From Nannocystis exedens (GTDB taxonomy: Bacteria > Myxococcota_A > Polyangia > Nannocystales > Nannocystaceae), in assembly GCF_002343915.1 (NCBI RefSeq), contig NZ_NETK01000001.1:9572001-9636000 (forward strand): a stretch of 64,000 nucleotides of DNA, given 5' to 3'. Both the position numbers and the translations under genes were made by a program. Position 1 is the stretch's first letter. Every line of letters begins with the position of its first letter. This document shows, one piece after another, positions 42,438 through 50,179 of the stretch. The notes under the pieces are model-generated. The model made no database searches. It had not been told where the DNA came from and worked only from the letters and a program-made list of their open reading frames with translations.

Positions 42438-43075
42438 CCTTGGAGGTCCATGACGGTGCGGCCCTGCTCCGACGGCTCCTGCGCGCAGGCGTCGAGGCCG
42501 GTGAGCACGAAGAGGTAGACCTGCAGGTCGGTCAAGAGGCCCGGCTCGACGGTGCGGGTGCGCGGGCCGGGGGTCAGGGCGCACGCGGGGCCGAGCTCGC
42601 AGACGCATCCGTCGTCCTCGAACTCCGCGACCAGCGCGACCTCGAAGTCGTAGGGCTCGTCCGCCCGGGCGTCGACGATGGAGAACCCGCGGGCGGCCTT
42701 GCAGCCGTAGGTGCGCACGTCGATCTGGCAGGATTCGTCGGCGGTGCAGGCCTGCGGGCAGTCGGGCTCGCACAGGCGCAGCTGCGTGCGCAGCCGGTAG
42801 GGCCGGCGCGGACCGTCGGGGGTGGTGCTGCCGATGAAGCCGCACAGGTCGTCGAACTTGTCGGCGTCGAGGTTGCAAACGTCGCCCAACTCACCGGCCG
42901 GGAAGATCGAGCGGCCGGCGGCGTCGACGACCGTCCAATTGAGCTCGACCTCGCCTTTGTCGCGGACACAGGCGGTCGCCGCAGAGAGCGCGAGGATCGC
43001 TCCCGCCGCCGGGCTCGGGCGCCGCCGCAGGGGCGAGGCGGGCGCGGGCGCGAGCGCTTGGGCGGGGCGAGGCAC
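42416..43075 (-). CDS. Secreted Cys-containing lipoprotein, first of cluster
   Basis: From GTG 43075 the product has 219 residues; a longer open frame upstream would cover the divergent tolQ start and is unlikely. The signal ends AILALSAATAC (lipobox). The mature part starts ELNWTVVDAAGRSIFPAG, followed by a Cys-rich stretch (LCEPDCPQACTADESCQIDVRTYGC) that looks disulfide-bonded. The end contains QGCCDGCS. The start lacks a good ribosome binding site. It is divergent from tolQ with 82 bp between, where both promoters should lie. Domain similarity to the next gene suggests duplication within the cluster. Confidence 0.68.
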   Translation of the reverse strand: MPRPAQALAPAPASPLRRRPSPAAGAILALSAATACVRDKGEVELNWTVVDAAGRSIFPAGELGDVCNLDADKFDDLCGFIGSTTPDGPRRPYRLRTQLRLCEPDCPQACTADESCQIDVRTYGCKAARGFSIVDARADEPYDFEVALVAEFEDDGCVCELGPACALTPGPRTRTVEPGLLTDLQVYLFVLTGLDACAQEPSEQGRTVMDLQGCCDGCS

Positions 43076-43157
43076 GGCCGGGAGGATAGCAAAACCGTCG
43101 CCGTCGGGGGCGCCCCGCGGTTTGACGGAGCCGGGCGGGGGCGTGTAGCCTGCCGGC

Positions 43158-43862
43158 GTGTTGCTTCCCGCGCCCAGCTTGCTCGCCGAGATCGACATCA
43201 TCCACCTGCTGTTCGGCGCCAAGGGCCTCGTGCTCGTGGTCGCCATCCTGCTGGTCATCTCGATCTTCACCACGATCTTCGTGATTCTCTACAAGCTGAT
43301 CCACATCAGCCAGGCGCAGTCGCAGTCGATCACGTTCCTCGACCGCTTCTGGGAGTCGAAGCGCCTCGACGACATCTACCGGGTCGCCGAACAGCTCAAG
43401 TACAGCCCGCTGGCGGCGATGTTCCGCGCCGGCTACATCGAGCTGTCCAAGGTCAAGAAGGGTCAGAACGAGGCCACCGGCTCGATGCACGAGAAGATGG
43501 ACGGGCTCGAGAACATCGAGCGCGCGCTGGCCCGCGCCAAGGTCAGCGAGACGACCAAGCTCGAGAACCTGATGCCGCTCCTGGCCACGATCGGCTCGGC
43601 CGCGCCGTTCGTCGGTCTGCTCGGCACGGTGTGGGGCATCATGGAGGCGTTCTCCGCCATCGCCGCGTCCGGCTCGGCCGACCTGGCGACCGTGTCGGGC
43701 CCGATCGCCGAGGCGCTGGTGGCGACCGCGACGTCGCTGATGAGCGCGATCCCGGCGGTCATGGCGTACAACTACTTCAACCGCCGCATCAAGGTGCTCG
43801 GCGCCGAGATGACGACGTTCGGCAGCGACTACACCAACATCGTCAAGCGGCACTTCTTCTAG
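43158..43862 (+). CDS. tolQ: TolQ/ExbB proton channel subunit
   Basis: The 234-residue protein follows TolQ: a first membrane segment at about 20-45, a cytoplasmic part with LDRFWESKRLDDIYRVAEQ, then LLATIGSAAPFVGLLGTVWGIMEAF at about 142-170 and a third segment LMSAIPAVMAYNYFNRRI at about 195-215. The small-residue and Thr positions of the proton path (GTVWG, ATATSLMSAIPA) are kept. It starts at GTG 43158 and is first in a tol cluster. With TolR it uses the proton gradient to energise TolA and keep the outer membrane attached during division. Confidence 0.92.
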   Translation: MLLPAPSLLAEIDIIHLLFGAKGLVLVVAILLVISIFTTIFVILYKLIHISQAQSQSITFLDRFWESKRLDDIYRVAEQLKYSPLAAMFRAGYIELSKVKKGQNEATGSMHEKMDGLENIERALARAKVSETTKLENLMPLLATIGSAAPFVGLLGTVWGIMEAFSAIAASGSADLATVSGPIAEALVATATSLMSAIPAVMAYNYFNRRIKVLGAEMTTFGSDYTNIVKRHFF

Positions 43863-43892
43863 CCGGTCGCCTGCTACGATCACGGTGTACGC

Positions 43893-44339
43893 ATGAGCAG
43901 CAAGGTCACAGCAGACGCGATTCAGGGCGAGGGCCCGGTCTCGGCGATCAACGTCACGCCGCTGGTCGACGTGATGTTGTGTCTGCTCATCATCTTCATG
44001 GTGTCGACGCCGATGATGGCGCCGAAGCAGCCGCACAAGATCGCGGTGCCGAAGGCCAAGGCGCAGGCGATCGCGCAGGAGCAATTCCTGCTGGCGACCG
44101 TCTCCGTCGACGCCAAGGGCGACGTCTTCATGGGCACGGTCGCGCTCTCGCGCGACCCCGCGACCATGGCCAACGAGCTCAGCAGCAACGCGCGCCTCAA
44201 GCAGGACGGGGTGGCCTTCATCCAGGGCGACTCGAACATCGAGTTCAGCCGGATCGTCGAGGTGCTCGTCGCGTTGCGTACGGCCGGGGTCTCCAAGGTC
44301 GGCTTCTTGACCGACCCGAAGGTCCCGCCGCGCACCTGA
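43893..44339 (+). CDS. tolR: TolR/ExbD protein
   Basis: The 148-residue protein has one membrane segment near the start with the conserved Asp in VTPLVDVMLCLLIIFMVSTP (Asp26), the proton-handling residue of the family. A periplasmic domain follows with VSVDAKGDVFMGTVALSRD and VALRTAGVSKVGFLTDPK. It lies 30 bp after tolQ and 13 bp before the TolA-like gene. ExbD and TolR cannot be told apart by domain, but the tolB gene three places on supports TolR. Confidence 0.9.
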   Translation: MSSKVTADAIQGEGPVSAINVTPLVDVMLCLLIIFMVSTPMMAPKQPHKIAVPKAKAQAIAQEQFLLATVSVDAKGDVFMGTVALSRDPATMANELSSNARLKQDGVAFIQGDSNIEFSRIVEVLVALRTAGVSKVGFLTDPKVPPRT

Positions 44340-44352
44340 GAGGGAACGAGCG

Positions 44353-45204
44353 ATGTCCGAGATCAAAGTCCGCACCGTGCCGATGCTGCTGTCGCCGTTC
44401 GTCGAGCTGGGCCGCCAGTTCGGCGACATCCTGCGCAACCCGACGGCGTTCTTCGGCAGCCTGCTGGGCTCGGCGCTGCTCACCGGCGGCGTGGCCGCCC
44501 TGGTGATGTTCGGGCCGACCTTCGAGGTCTCGGCGGAAGAGGACGACGAGCTCGAGATGGAGTTCATGCCCGGCGAGCTGGTGCGCCTCGGGCCCAAGCT
44601 CGACCCGACGCAGATCCCGGAGAAGATCATCGTCGAGAAGACGGTCGCCGCCGAGCAGGCCGCCGAGACGACGGTGACCACCGACGAGAAGGCGAAGCCG
44701 ACGAACGAGCCGAAAAAGAACGAGCCGAAGAAGAACGACACCAAGTCGACCGAGAAGCCCGACCCCAACAAGAAGGGCGCCAAGGAGTCCGACAAGAACC
44801 AGGACTCGAACACGCCGCACAACGACCTGCCGACGGTCAAGGAGCTGCCCGGCGATCCGTTCGGCGATCCCGGCGGCTGGTCCGACACCTTCAAGGAAGG
44901 CGACCCGTGGGCCACCGAGGTCATGAAGGTGTTGAACGGCATGAAGGTCGGCACCTTCGGCGCCGAGGGCAAGGACGCGACCTTCAAGTTCCGCCTCGAG
45001 GTCTGCCCCGACGGCAAGCTGTCGGCGCAGCAGAAGCAGGGCACGGGCGACCCCACGCTGGACGCGCGGATCAAGAGCACCATCGAGGGGCTCAAGGTCA
45101 GCATCCCGGCCGGCGTGGCCGACCTGCTCAAGGGCAAGTGCAAGAAGATCCAGTACGAGTTCACGTGGCGCGGCAAGGGTGCGGGCGCCGGCTCGGTCAA
45201 GTAG
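44353..45204 (+). CDS. TolA/TonB-like energy transducer
   Basis: The 283-residue protein has one N-terminal membrane segment (AFFGSLLGSALLTGGVAALVMFG, split around 33-55), an acidic stretch EEDDELEMEF, and a Lys/Pro/Asn/Glu-rich periplasm-spanning linker (KPTNEPKKNEPKKNDTKST, about 115-150). A folded C-terminal domain follows with FRLEVCPDGKLSAQQ (about 216) and LKGKCKKIQYEFTW near the end, a TonB_C-like sheet with two Cys. The start is preceded by AGAGGGAACGAGCG. Its position between tolR and tolB points to the TolA role: crossing the periplasm from TolQR to the outer membrane. The sequence is far from E. coli TolA. Confidence 0.85.
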   Translation: MSEIKVRTVPMLLSPFVELGRQFGDILRNPTAFFGSLLGSALLTGGVAALVMFGPTFEVSAEEDDELEMEFMPGELVRLGPKLDPTQIPEKIIVEKTVAAEQAAETTVTTDEKAKPTNEPKKNEPKKNDTKSTEKPDPNKKGAKESDKNQDSNTPHNDLPTVKELPGDPFGDPGGWSDTFKEGDPWATEVMKVLNGMKVGTFGAEGKDATFKFRLEVCPDGKLSAQQKQGTGDPTLDARIKSTIEGLKVSIPAGVADLLKGKCKKIQYEFTWRGKGAGAGSVK

Positions 45205-45409
45205 CCGAGCCGCCGCGCCTCGGCCCGGCAGTTGACATTTTGTCCGCGGGCGGCCGAGCGGGCTGCCGTTCGGCCGATTGCGGCGGCCGGGCGGTGCAGC
45301 GAGCCCCCAAGCACGGCCGCGCTCGCAAGGGCCACAATTGGCCCGCGGGGGGGTTCCCCAGGGCTTGACGGGCGGGTATGGTTGGCACGCTCAGAAGGTG
45401 CCATCGCCC
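45205..45409. other. Intergenic gap inside the tol cluster, between the tolA-like gene and tolB
   Basis: This is the largest gap in the cluster, about 205 bp. It contains TTGACA at 45232-45237 and GGCTTGAC at 45363-45370, both possible -35 boxes, and GTATGGT at 45378-45384. No correctly spaced -10 box follows the first, and the second is only about 7 bp from TATGGT, so I do not name a promoter. A separate tolB promoter within this gap remains likely because of its size. Confidence 0.35.
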
Positions 45410-46684
45410 ATGAAGCGGACCCTGCTCGGAACTTCTTTCCTCGCCACCCTCCTGCTCAGCGCCTCGTTTTACGCGGGCAAACAGCCGGCCCTGGCCAACG
45501 CGGCTCCGGCCGCGGGCTCGGAGGTCGACCTCGGCGGCGGGTTCACGCTGCTGCGTCTCGCGGTCCCGGCCGACGGCCGCATCGGCGACATCCTGCGCAA
45601 GAACGCGCTGATCTCGAGCGGCTTCGAGGTCATCGACCGCCGCAGCATCCCGGCCGCGCTGATCAAGGCCAACGACTTCGACCAGAAGGGCTGGCAGGAC
45701 ATCGGCGCCCAGGCCGTCATCCTCGCCGACGAGGTCGGCGGTCAGTTCAAGTTCCGCCTGTTCGACCTCGGCGCGGGCGGCAAGCCGGTGCTGTCGCGCG
45801 GCTACGCGGCCAACGATCCGCTCAAGGCCGCCAACCGGTTCATGAACGACGTGATCGAGCACTACACGAAGATCCCCGGCGTGTTCGGCTCGCGCATCGC
45901 GTTCGTCCGCACCAACCGCACGCCCACGGTCACGAAGAACGTGTTCACGATCGAGATGAACGGCGAGTCGCCGGCCTCGATCACCAACAACCGCTCGCTC
46001 AACATCTCGCCGTCGATCGGCCCCGGCGGGCAGGTGCTCTTCACCTCCTACGCCAAGCGCAACCCCGACCTGTGGATGAGCTCCGGCGGCTCGCTGAGCC
46101 GGATCAGCACCCAGCGCGGCCTCAACCTCGGCGGCGTGATGAGCCCCGACGGCTCGAGCATCGCGCTCACGCTGTCGAAGGACGGCAACTCCGAGATCTA
46201 CCTGATCGACACCGGCGGCACGATCAAGGCCCGCCTCACCAACAACGCGGCGATCGACGGCTCGCCGACGTGGAGCCCGGGCTCGAACCAGCTCGCGTTC
46301 GTGTCGAGCCGCTCCGGCGGTCCGCAGGTGTTCCGCATGGGCTCCAACGGCGCCGGCGCGACCCGCCTGACCAAGCAGGGCAGCTACAACCAGACGCCCG
46401 ACTGGAACCCCGGCCAGGGCGCCCGCGCCAACCTCGTCGCCTACGCCGGCCGCGACAACTCCAACCGCTACGACATCTTCTCGATCGACGTCGGCAGCGG
46501 CAAGCTGGCGCGCCTGACCCAGAACCCGGGCCGCAACCTCGACCCGACCTGGTCGCCCGACGGCCGCATGATCGCGTTCCAGTCGACCGTCGGCGGCATC
46601 GTCGTCGCCAACGACAAGGGCAACAACCAGCAGGTCATTGCCAAGGCCGGCACCACGCCCGACTGGGGCCCGCGCAGCGAGTAG
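45410..46684 (+). CDS. tolB: TolB, Tol-Pal system periplasmic protein
   Basis: The 424-residue protein has a signal peptide (MKRTLLGTSFLATLLLSASF, cleaved near ALA). A TolB N-terminal domain (about 45-165) contains DILRKNALISSGFEVIDR and RFMNDVIEHYTKIPGVFGSRIAFV. A six-bladed propeller of PD40 repeats follows (for example DGSSIALTLSKDGNSEIYLID, GSPTWSPGSNQLAFVSSRSG and DPTWSPDGRMIAFQS). TolB binds Pal and links the Tol motor to the outer membrane. Length agrees with E. coli TolB (430). No pal gene follows directly, so it must be elsewhere or outside this window. Confidence 0.93.
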   Translation: MKRTLLGTSFLATLLLSASFYAGKQPALANAAPAAGSEVDLGGGFTLLRLAVPADGRIGDILRKNALISSGFEVIDRRSIPAALIKANDFDQKGWQDIGAQAVILADEVGGQFKFRLFDLGAGGKPVLSRGYAANDPLKAANRFMNDVIEHYTKIPGVFGSRIAFVRTNRTPTVTKNVFTIEMNGESPASITNNRSLNISPSIGPGGQVLFTSYAKRNPDLWMSSGGSLSRISTQRGLNLGGVMSPDGSSIALTLSKDGNSEIYLIDTGGTIKARLTNNAAIDGSPTWSPGSNQLAFVSSRSGGPQVFRMGSNGAGATRLTKQGSYNQTPDWNPGQGARANLVAYAGRDNSNRYDIFSIDVGSGKLARLTQNPGRNLDPTWSPDGRMIAFQSTVGGIVVANDKGNNQQVIAKAGTTPDWGPRSE

Positions 46685-46696
46685 GTCCTTCGGGAC

Positions 46697-47647
46697 ATGT
46701 TCCCAAACTCAGGTGAGCCTGCGACGCCGCGCGCCGCGGATCCGCGAGGATCCTGGCGCGCGGTCATCGATATCGGGACCAACAGCGTCCTGCTGCTCGT
46801 CGCCCGCTGGCGCGGCGAGGAGATCGAGATCGCGCTCGACCAGGCGACGATCACCCGCCTCGGCAAGGGCGTCGCCGCGACCGGCGTGCTGGCGTCGGAG
46901 TCGATCGCGCGTACGCTCGAGGTGCTGAAGCAGTACCGCGCGACGGCGGCGCAGTACGGCGCGACGCCGCTGGCGGTCACGACCGAGGGCGTGCGCCTGG
47001 CCAAGAACCGCGACGAATTCCTGCGTCCGGCGGGCGAGGTGCTCGGGGCGCCGGTGCGGCTGCTCAGCGGCGCGGAGGAGGCCGAGCTGTCGTTCCGCTC
47101 GGTCGCGCAGGAGCACGGCTCGGCCGCGCCGCTGCGCGTGCTCGACATCGGCGGCGGCTCGACCGAGCTCGCGGTGGGCGAGGGCGAGCGGCTGATCTCG
47201 TCGGTGTCGCACCCGATCGGCGCGGTGCGCCTGTACGAGCGGTTCGTGGCCCACGATCCGCCGGAGCCGGCCGAGGTCGCGCAGATCGAGATCGAGGCGC
47301 TGGAGACGTTCCAGCGCGGGCAGCCGCTGGAGCCGTACCCGATCCTCACCGGCCTCGCGGGCACGGTCACGACCGCGGCGGCGATGCTGCGCGGGCTGCA
47401 GGCGTACGACCGCGAGGCGGTCGACTGCAAGGCGTTCGCCTACGTCCAGGTCCGCGACCTCCGCGATCGCGCGGCCCAGGTCACCGCGGAGGAGCGGTGC
47501 CAAATCTGGCCGGCGCTCGACCCGGCGCGCGCCGACGTGATCGTCGCCGGGCTGACGATCCTGGTGGCGGCGATGCAGCACTGCGGGGCCAGCAGCCTGG
47601 TCGTGCGCGACCGCGGGCTGCGCTACGCGCTGATCGAGAAGGATTGA
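46697..47647 (+). CDS. Ppx/GppA family phosphatase
   Basis: The 316-residue protein has the actin-like phosphatase pattern: phosphate loops VIDIGTNSVLLLVA (about 23) and VLDIGGGSTELAVG (about 148), Glu in EEAELSFRS (about 129) and GLAGTVTTAAA (about 218). Length fits the short Ppx/GppA group without the C-terminal HD domain. It should cleave polyphosphate or pppGpp; which one cannot be told. The PHP gene follows with the stop and start overlapping by one base (TGATG), so they are an operon. The start ATG lies within a repeat unit (CCTTCGGGACATG) and has no strong ribosome binding site. Confidence 0.88.
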   Translation: MFPNSGEPATPRAADPRGSWRAVIDIGTNSVLLLVARWRGEEIEIALDQATITRLGKGVAATGVLASESIARTLEVLKQYRATAAQYGATPLAVTTEGVRLAKNRDEFLRPAGEVLGAPVRLLSGAEEAELSFRSVAQEHGSAAPLRVLDIGGGSTELAVGEGERLISSVSHPIGAVRLYERFVAHDPPEPAEVAQIEIEALETFQRGQPLEPYPILTGLAGTVTTAAAMLRGLQAYDREAVDCKAFAYVQVRDLRDRAAQVTAEERCQIWPALDPARADVIVAGLTILVAAMQHCGASSLVVRDRGLRYALIEKD

Positions 47648-48474
47648 TGCGCGTCGACCTCCACTGCCACTCGACCTGCTCGGACGGCAGTTTGACGCCG
47701 ACCGAGGTGGCCACGCGCGCGCAGGCCGAGGGCGTCCAGCTGTTCTGTCTGACCGACCACGACTCGGTGGCCGGCTACGAGGCGACCGCGGCGGCGCTGC
47801 CGAACACCCGGGTGCTGCGGGGGGTCGAGCTGAGCTGCCGCCACGCCGGCAAGACGGTCCACCTGCTGATCTACGGGATCCGCGACGGGAGCGGGCTGAC
47901 GGCGCTGCAGGGCCGGCTCGAACATGTCCTCGAGGACAGGCGCGCGCGGCTCAAGGCGATCATCGCCCGCCTGCGCCGGCTCGGGGTCAAGCTCGACGGC
48001 GAGAAGATCCTCATCGCCACCCACGGCCACACGCCCGGCCGGCCCGACGTCGCGCGCGCGCTGGTCGAGGCCGGGGTGGTCCGCTCGCAGCGCGAGGCGT
48101 TCGAGCGCTACCTCCACGACGGCGGCCCGGCCGACGTCGCGCTCGAGCGGGTGTCGCTCGACGAGGGCCTCCGCCTCGGCCGCAACTCGGGGGCCAAGAT
48201 GTCGCTGGCCCACCCGCACACGCTGCGCTCGCCGCAGCTCGTCGACGAGATGTTCGCGCAGTACAAGTCGGCCGGTCTCGAGGGCATCGAGGCCTACTAC
48301 GGCCGCTACGGGTCGCAGGAGCGCGGGTTGTGGCTGAACGTGGCGAAGCGGCGCGAGCTGGTCGTCACCGGCGGGTCGGACTTCCACGGGGCGGCGGTGC
48401 CGGAGATCCGTCAGCCGGGCATCGATCTGCCCGAGCGCCACGCGGAGCGCCTGCAGGCCTGGCTGACGGAGTGA
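47647..48474 (+). CDS. PHP domain phosphoesterase, RNase AM (YciV/TrpH) type
   Basis: The 275-residue protein starts MRVDLHCHSTCSDGSLTP, the metal-binding first motif of PHP enzymes. It continues with TDHDSVAGY, GVELSC, an inserted helical domain (HGHTPGRPDVARALVEAG) and LAHPHT and GSDFHG near the end. This is the order in YciV/RNase AM and in related 3',5'-nucleotide phosphatases. The reaction is likely hydrolysis of 5' ends of short RNA or of pAp-type bisphosphates with three metal ions. It is co-translated with Ppx/GppA. One repeat unit inside, near 47922, encodes EHVLEDRR. Confidence 0.9.
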   Translation: MRVDLHCHSTCSDGSLTPTEVATRAQAEGVQLFCLTDHDSVAGYEATAAALPNTRVLRGVELSCRHAGKTVHLLIYGIRDGSGLTALQGRLEHVLEDRRARLKAIIARLRRLGVKLDGEKILIATHGHTPGRPDVARALVEAGVVRSQREAFERYLHDGGPADVALERVSLDEGLRLGRNSGAKMSLAHPHTLRSPQLVDEMFAQYKSAGLEGIEAYYGRYGSQERGLWLNVAKRRELVVTGGSDFHGAAVPEIRQPGIDLPERHAERLQAWLTE

Positions 48475-48514
48475 GCGCGGGCCGGGGGCGCCGCGTCCGG
48501 TTTGAACTTTACGA

Positions 48515-48560
48515 CAGGTGCGAATGGCCAGGTCCGAACGGGCAGGGTCGAAGAGGCAGG
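48515..48560. repeat. Four-unit 14-bp array of the CAGG form at an ABC gene start
   Basis: CAGG cores lie at 48515, 48529, 48543 and 48557, exactly 14 bp apart. The array covers the GTG (48518) and ATG (48524) starts of the ABC fusion gene and encodes part of its Arg/Ser-rich N-terminus. CAGG units do not complement each other, so this array cannot form the perfect hairpins seen with CATG units. Confidence 0.85.
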
Positions 48561-50179
48561 TACAGGTGAGCGCGGGCGGCGGCGAGACCGGGGCGGAGCG
48601 GCGGGGCGAGGAGCGGCCGGTGCTGCTGCGCGTCGAGGGGCTGTCGATCGCGCGGCCGGACGGCTCACCGCTGGTCGAGGCGCTGGCGCTGACGCTGCGG
48701 GCCGGCGAGACGGCCGCGGTGTTCGGGGCCAGCGGGGCCGGCAAGTCGACGCTGATGGCGGCGCTGCACGACGCGGAGGGCCTGCGCGCGCGGGGGTTCA
48801 CGGTCCGCGCGGCGACGTTCACGGCGGCCGGCGCGGTCGGGATCGTGCCGCAGCGCGGGGCGCTGCTCGACCACCTGAGCGCGGCCGGCAACATCGCCCT
48901 GGCGCTGCGCAACGCCGAGCAGCCGGTGCCCGCGACGCCGCAGGAGGTCGAGCGCTGGATCGCCGCGCTCGACCTGCCGCGGCGGTGGCGCGACGAGGGA
49001 CAGGCGGTCGCGCACGTCAGCGGCGGCGAGGCCCAGCGCCTGGCGGTCGCGCGCACGCTGGCGGGCGGGCGGCGGATCTTGCTGCTCGACGAGCCGTCGG
49101 TCGGGCTCGACCCGCTGCGCGTCGATCGGCTGGCGACGGCGCTGCGCGGGCAGATCGCCGGCCAGAGCGCGGCCGCGCTGGCGATCACCCACGACCTCGA
49201 GTTCGCGGCCGGCTTCGCCGATCGCTTCCTCTACCTCGATTCGGCGGCGGGGTGCCTGGTCGAGCTGCCGATCACCCGCGGCGAGACGGCGGCCGCGACG
49301 GTGACGGCGCTCGGCGCGGCGCTGCGCGAGCTGCTGGCCAAAGAGACAGGTCATGCCGGCGGCCGGCCGCGCGTGCGGCCGTGGGCGCGGATCAAGGCTG
49401 TCTTTGCGGACATGTCGGCGCCGTTCGCGGTGCTGGCCCGGGCGCTGGCGGCCGCCCCGGCGGCGCTGGCCCGGCCGCGCGACTTCGCCGAGGTGGCCCG
49501 GGTGACGTTCGCCCAGGGGCTGTGGCGCCCGCTCGGCTTCATCGCCGCGGTGTCGCTGCTGGTCGGGTTCACGCTGCTCTACATCTTCCATCGCGCGTTC
49601 TCGGGCGGCGGGGTGCCGGTGCGGCCGGACAAGATCTTCGCCCTGATCGGGTCGATGCACGTGCTGGCCCTGGCGCCGCCGCTGTCGGCGATCCTGTTCG
49701 CGGCGACCTCGGGCAGCGCGGTCGCGGCGTGGCTCGGCGGGATGTCGTTGACGCGCCAGACGGCGGCGTTGCGCGGGCTCGGGATCGCCGAGGCGCGCTA
49801 CCTGTGGCTGCCGGCGGTGCTCGGGCTGGCGCTCGCGTACGTGGTGCTGGCGGCGGTGTTCACCGGCGGGATGGTGCTCGGCGGGCTCGTCTACTTGAAG
49901 GTGCAGGTCCCGGCGATCGCCGATCCCTGGGTGGTCGTCACCGCCGACCTGCTCGATCCGCCGGCCGCGCGCGCGCCGTTCCGCGCGCGCGCGCTCGTGC
50001 TGGTCGCGCTCTACGCCGGCGGGATCGCGGCGGACGCGGTGGCGAAGGGCTCCAGCGACAAGGCCAGCGCCGACGCCGTGACCGCGGCGATGGTGCGCAG
50101 CGTGATGGCCTGTACGCTGTGGGTGGTGGCGCTCGAGCTGGCGTCGCTGGTCGTGCTGTATGGCGCTCGCGGAGGATAA
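48518..50179 (+). CDS. Fused ABC ATPase and MlaE-type permease
   Basis: The 553-residue protein joins two subunits normally encoded separately. Residues about 36-265 are an ABC ATPase with Walker A GASGAGKST (70-78), signature VSGGEAQRL (about 166), Walker B ILLLDEPSVGLDP (about 187) and AITHD (about 225). Residues about 300-550 follow the MlaE permease: LGFIAAVSLLVGFTLLYIF, GSMHVLALAPPLSAILFAA, SAVAAWLGGMSLTRQTAALRGLGIAEARYLWLP. MlaFE moves phospholipids between the membranes. No MCE (MlaD) gene is adjacent; the next gene has a membrane anchor. Starts at GTG 48518, ATG 48524 or GTG 48566 are possible because a repeat array covers the region. Confidence 0.85.
   Translation: MRMARSERAGSKRQVQVSAGGGETGAERRGEERPVLLRVEGLSIARPDGSPLVEALALTLRAGETAAVFGASGAGKSTLMAALHDAEGLRARGFTVRAATFTAAGAVGIVPQRGALLDHLSAAGNIALALRNAEQPVPATPQEVERWIAALDLPRRWRDEGQAVAHVSGGEAQRLAVARTLAGGRRILLLDEPSVGLDPLRVDRLATALRGQIAGQSAAALAITHDLEFAAGFADRFLYLDSAAGCLVELPITRGETAAATVTALGAALRELLAKETGHAGGRPRVRPWARIKAVFADMSAPFAVLARALAAAPAALARPRDFAEVARVTFAQGLWRPLGFIAAVSLLVGFTLLYIFHRAFSGGGVPVRPDKIFALIGSMHVLALAPPLSAILFAATSGSAVAAWLGGMSLTRQTAALRGLGIAEARYLWLPAVLGLALAYVVLAAVFTGGMVLGGLVYLKVQVPAIADPWVVVTADLLDPPAARAPFRARALVLVALYAGGIAADAVAKGSSDKASADAVTAAMVRSVMACTLWVVALELASLVVLYGARGG

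Noticed and set aside
45364..45400. Sigma-54-type promoter before tolB (TTGGCACG at about 45384)
   Set aside because: The -24-like TGGCACG is present, but the -12 TTGC element is missing at the correct spacing.
42891..45404. 837-codon open frame on the minus strand opposite the tol genes
   Set aside because: It is antisense to tolQ, tolR and the tolA-like gene, which all have clear family motifs. The frame is open because of high GC content; its product has no domain.
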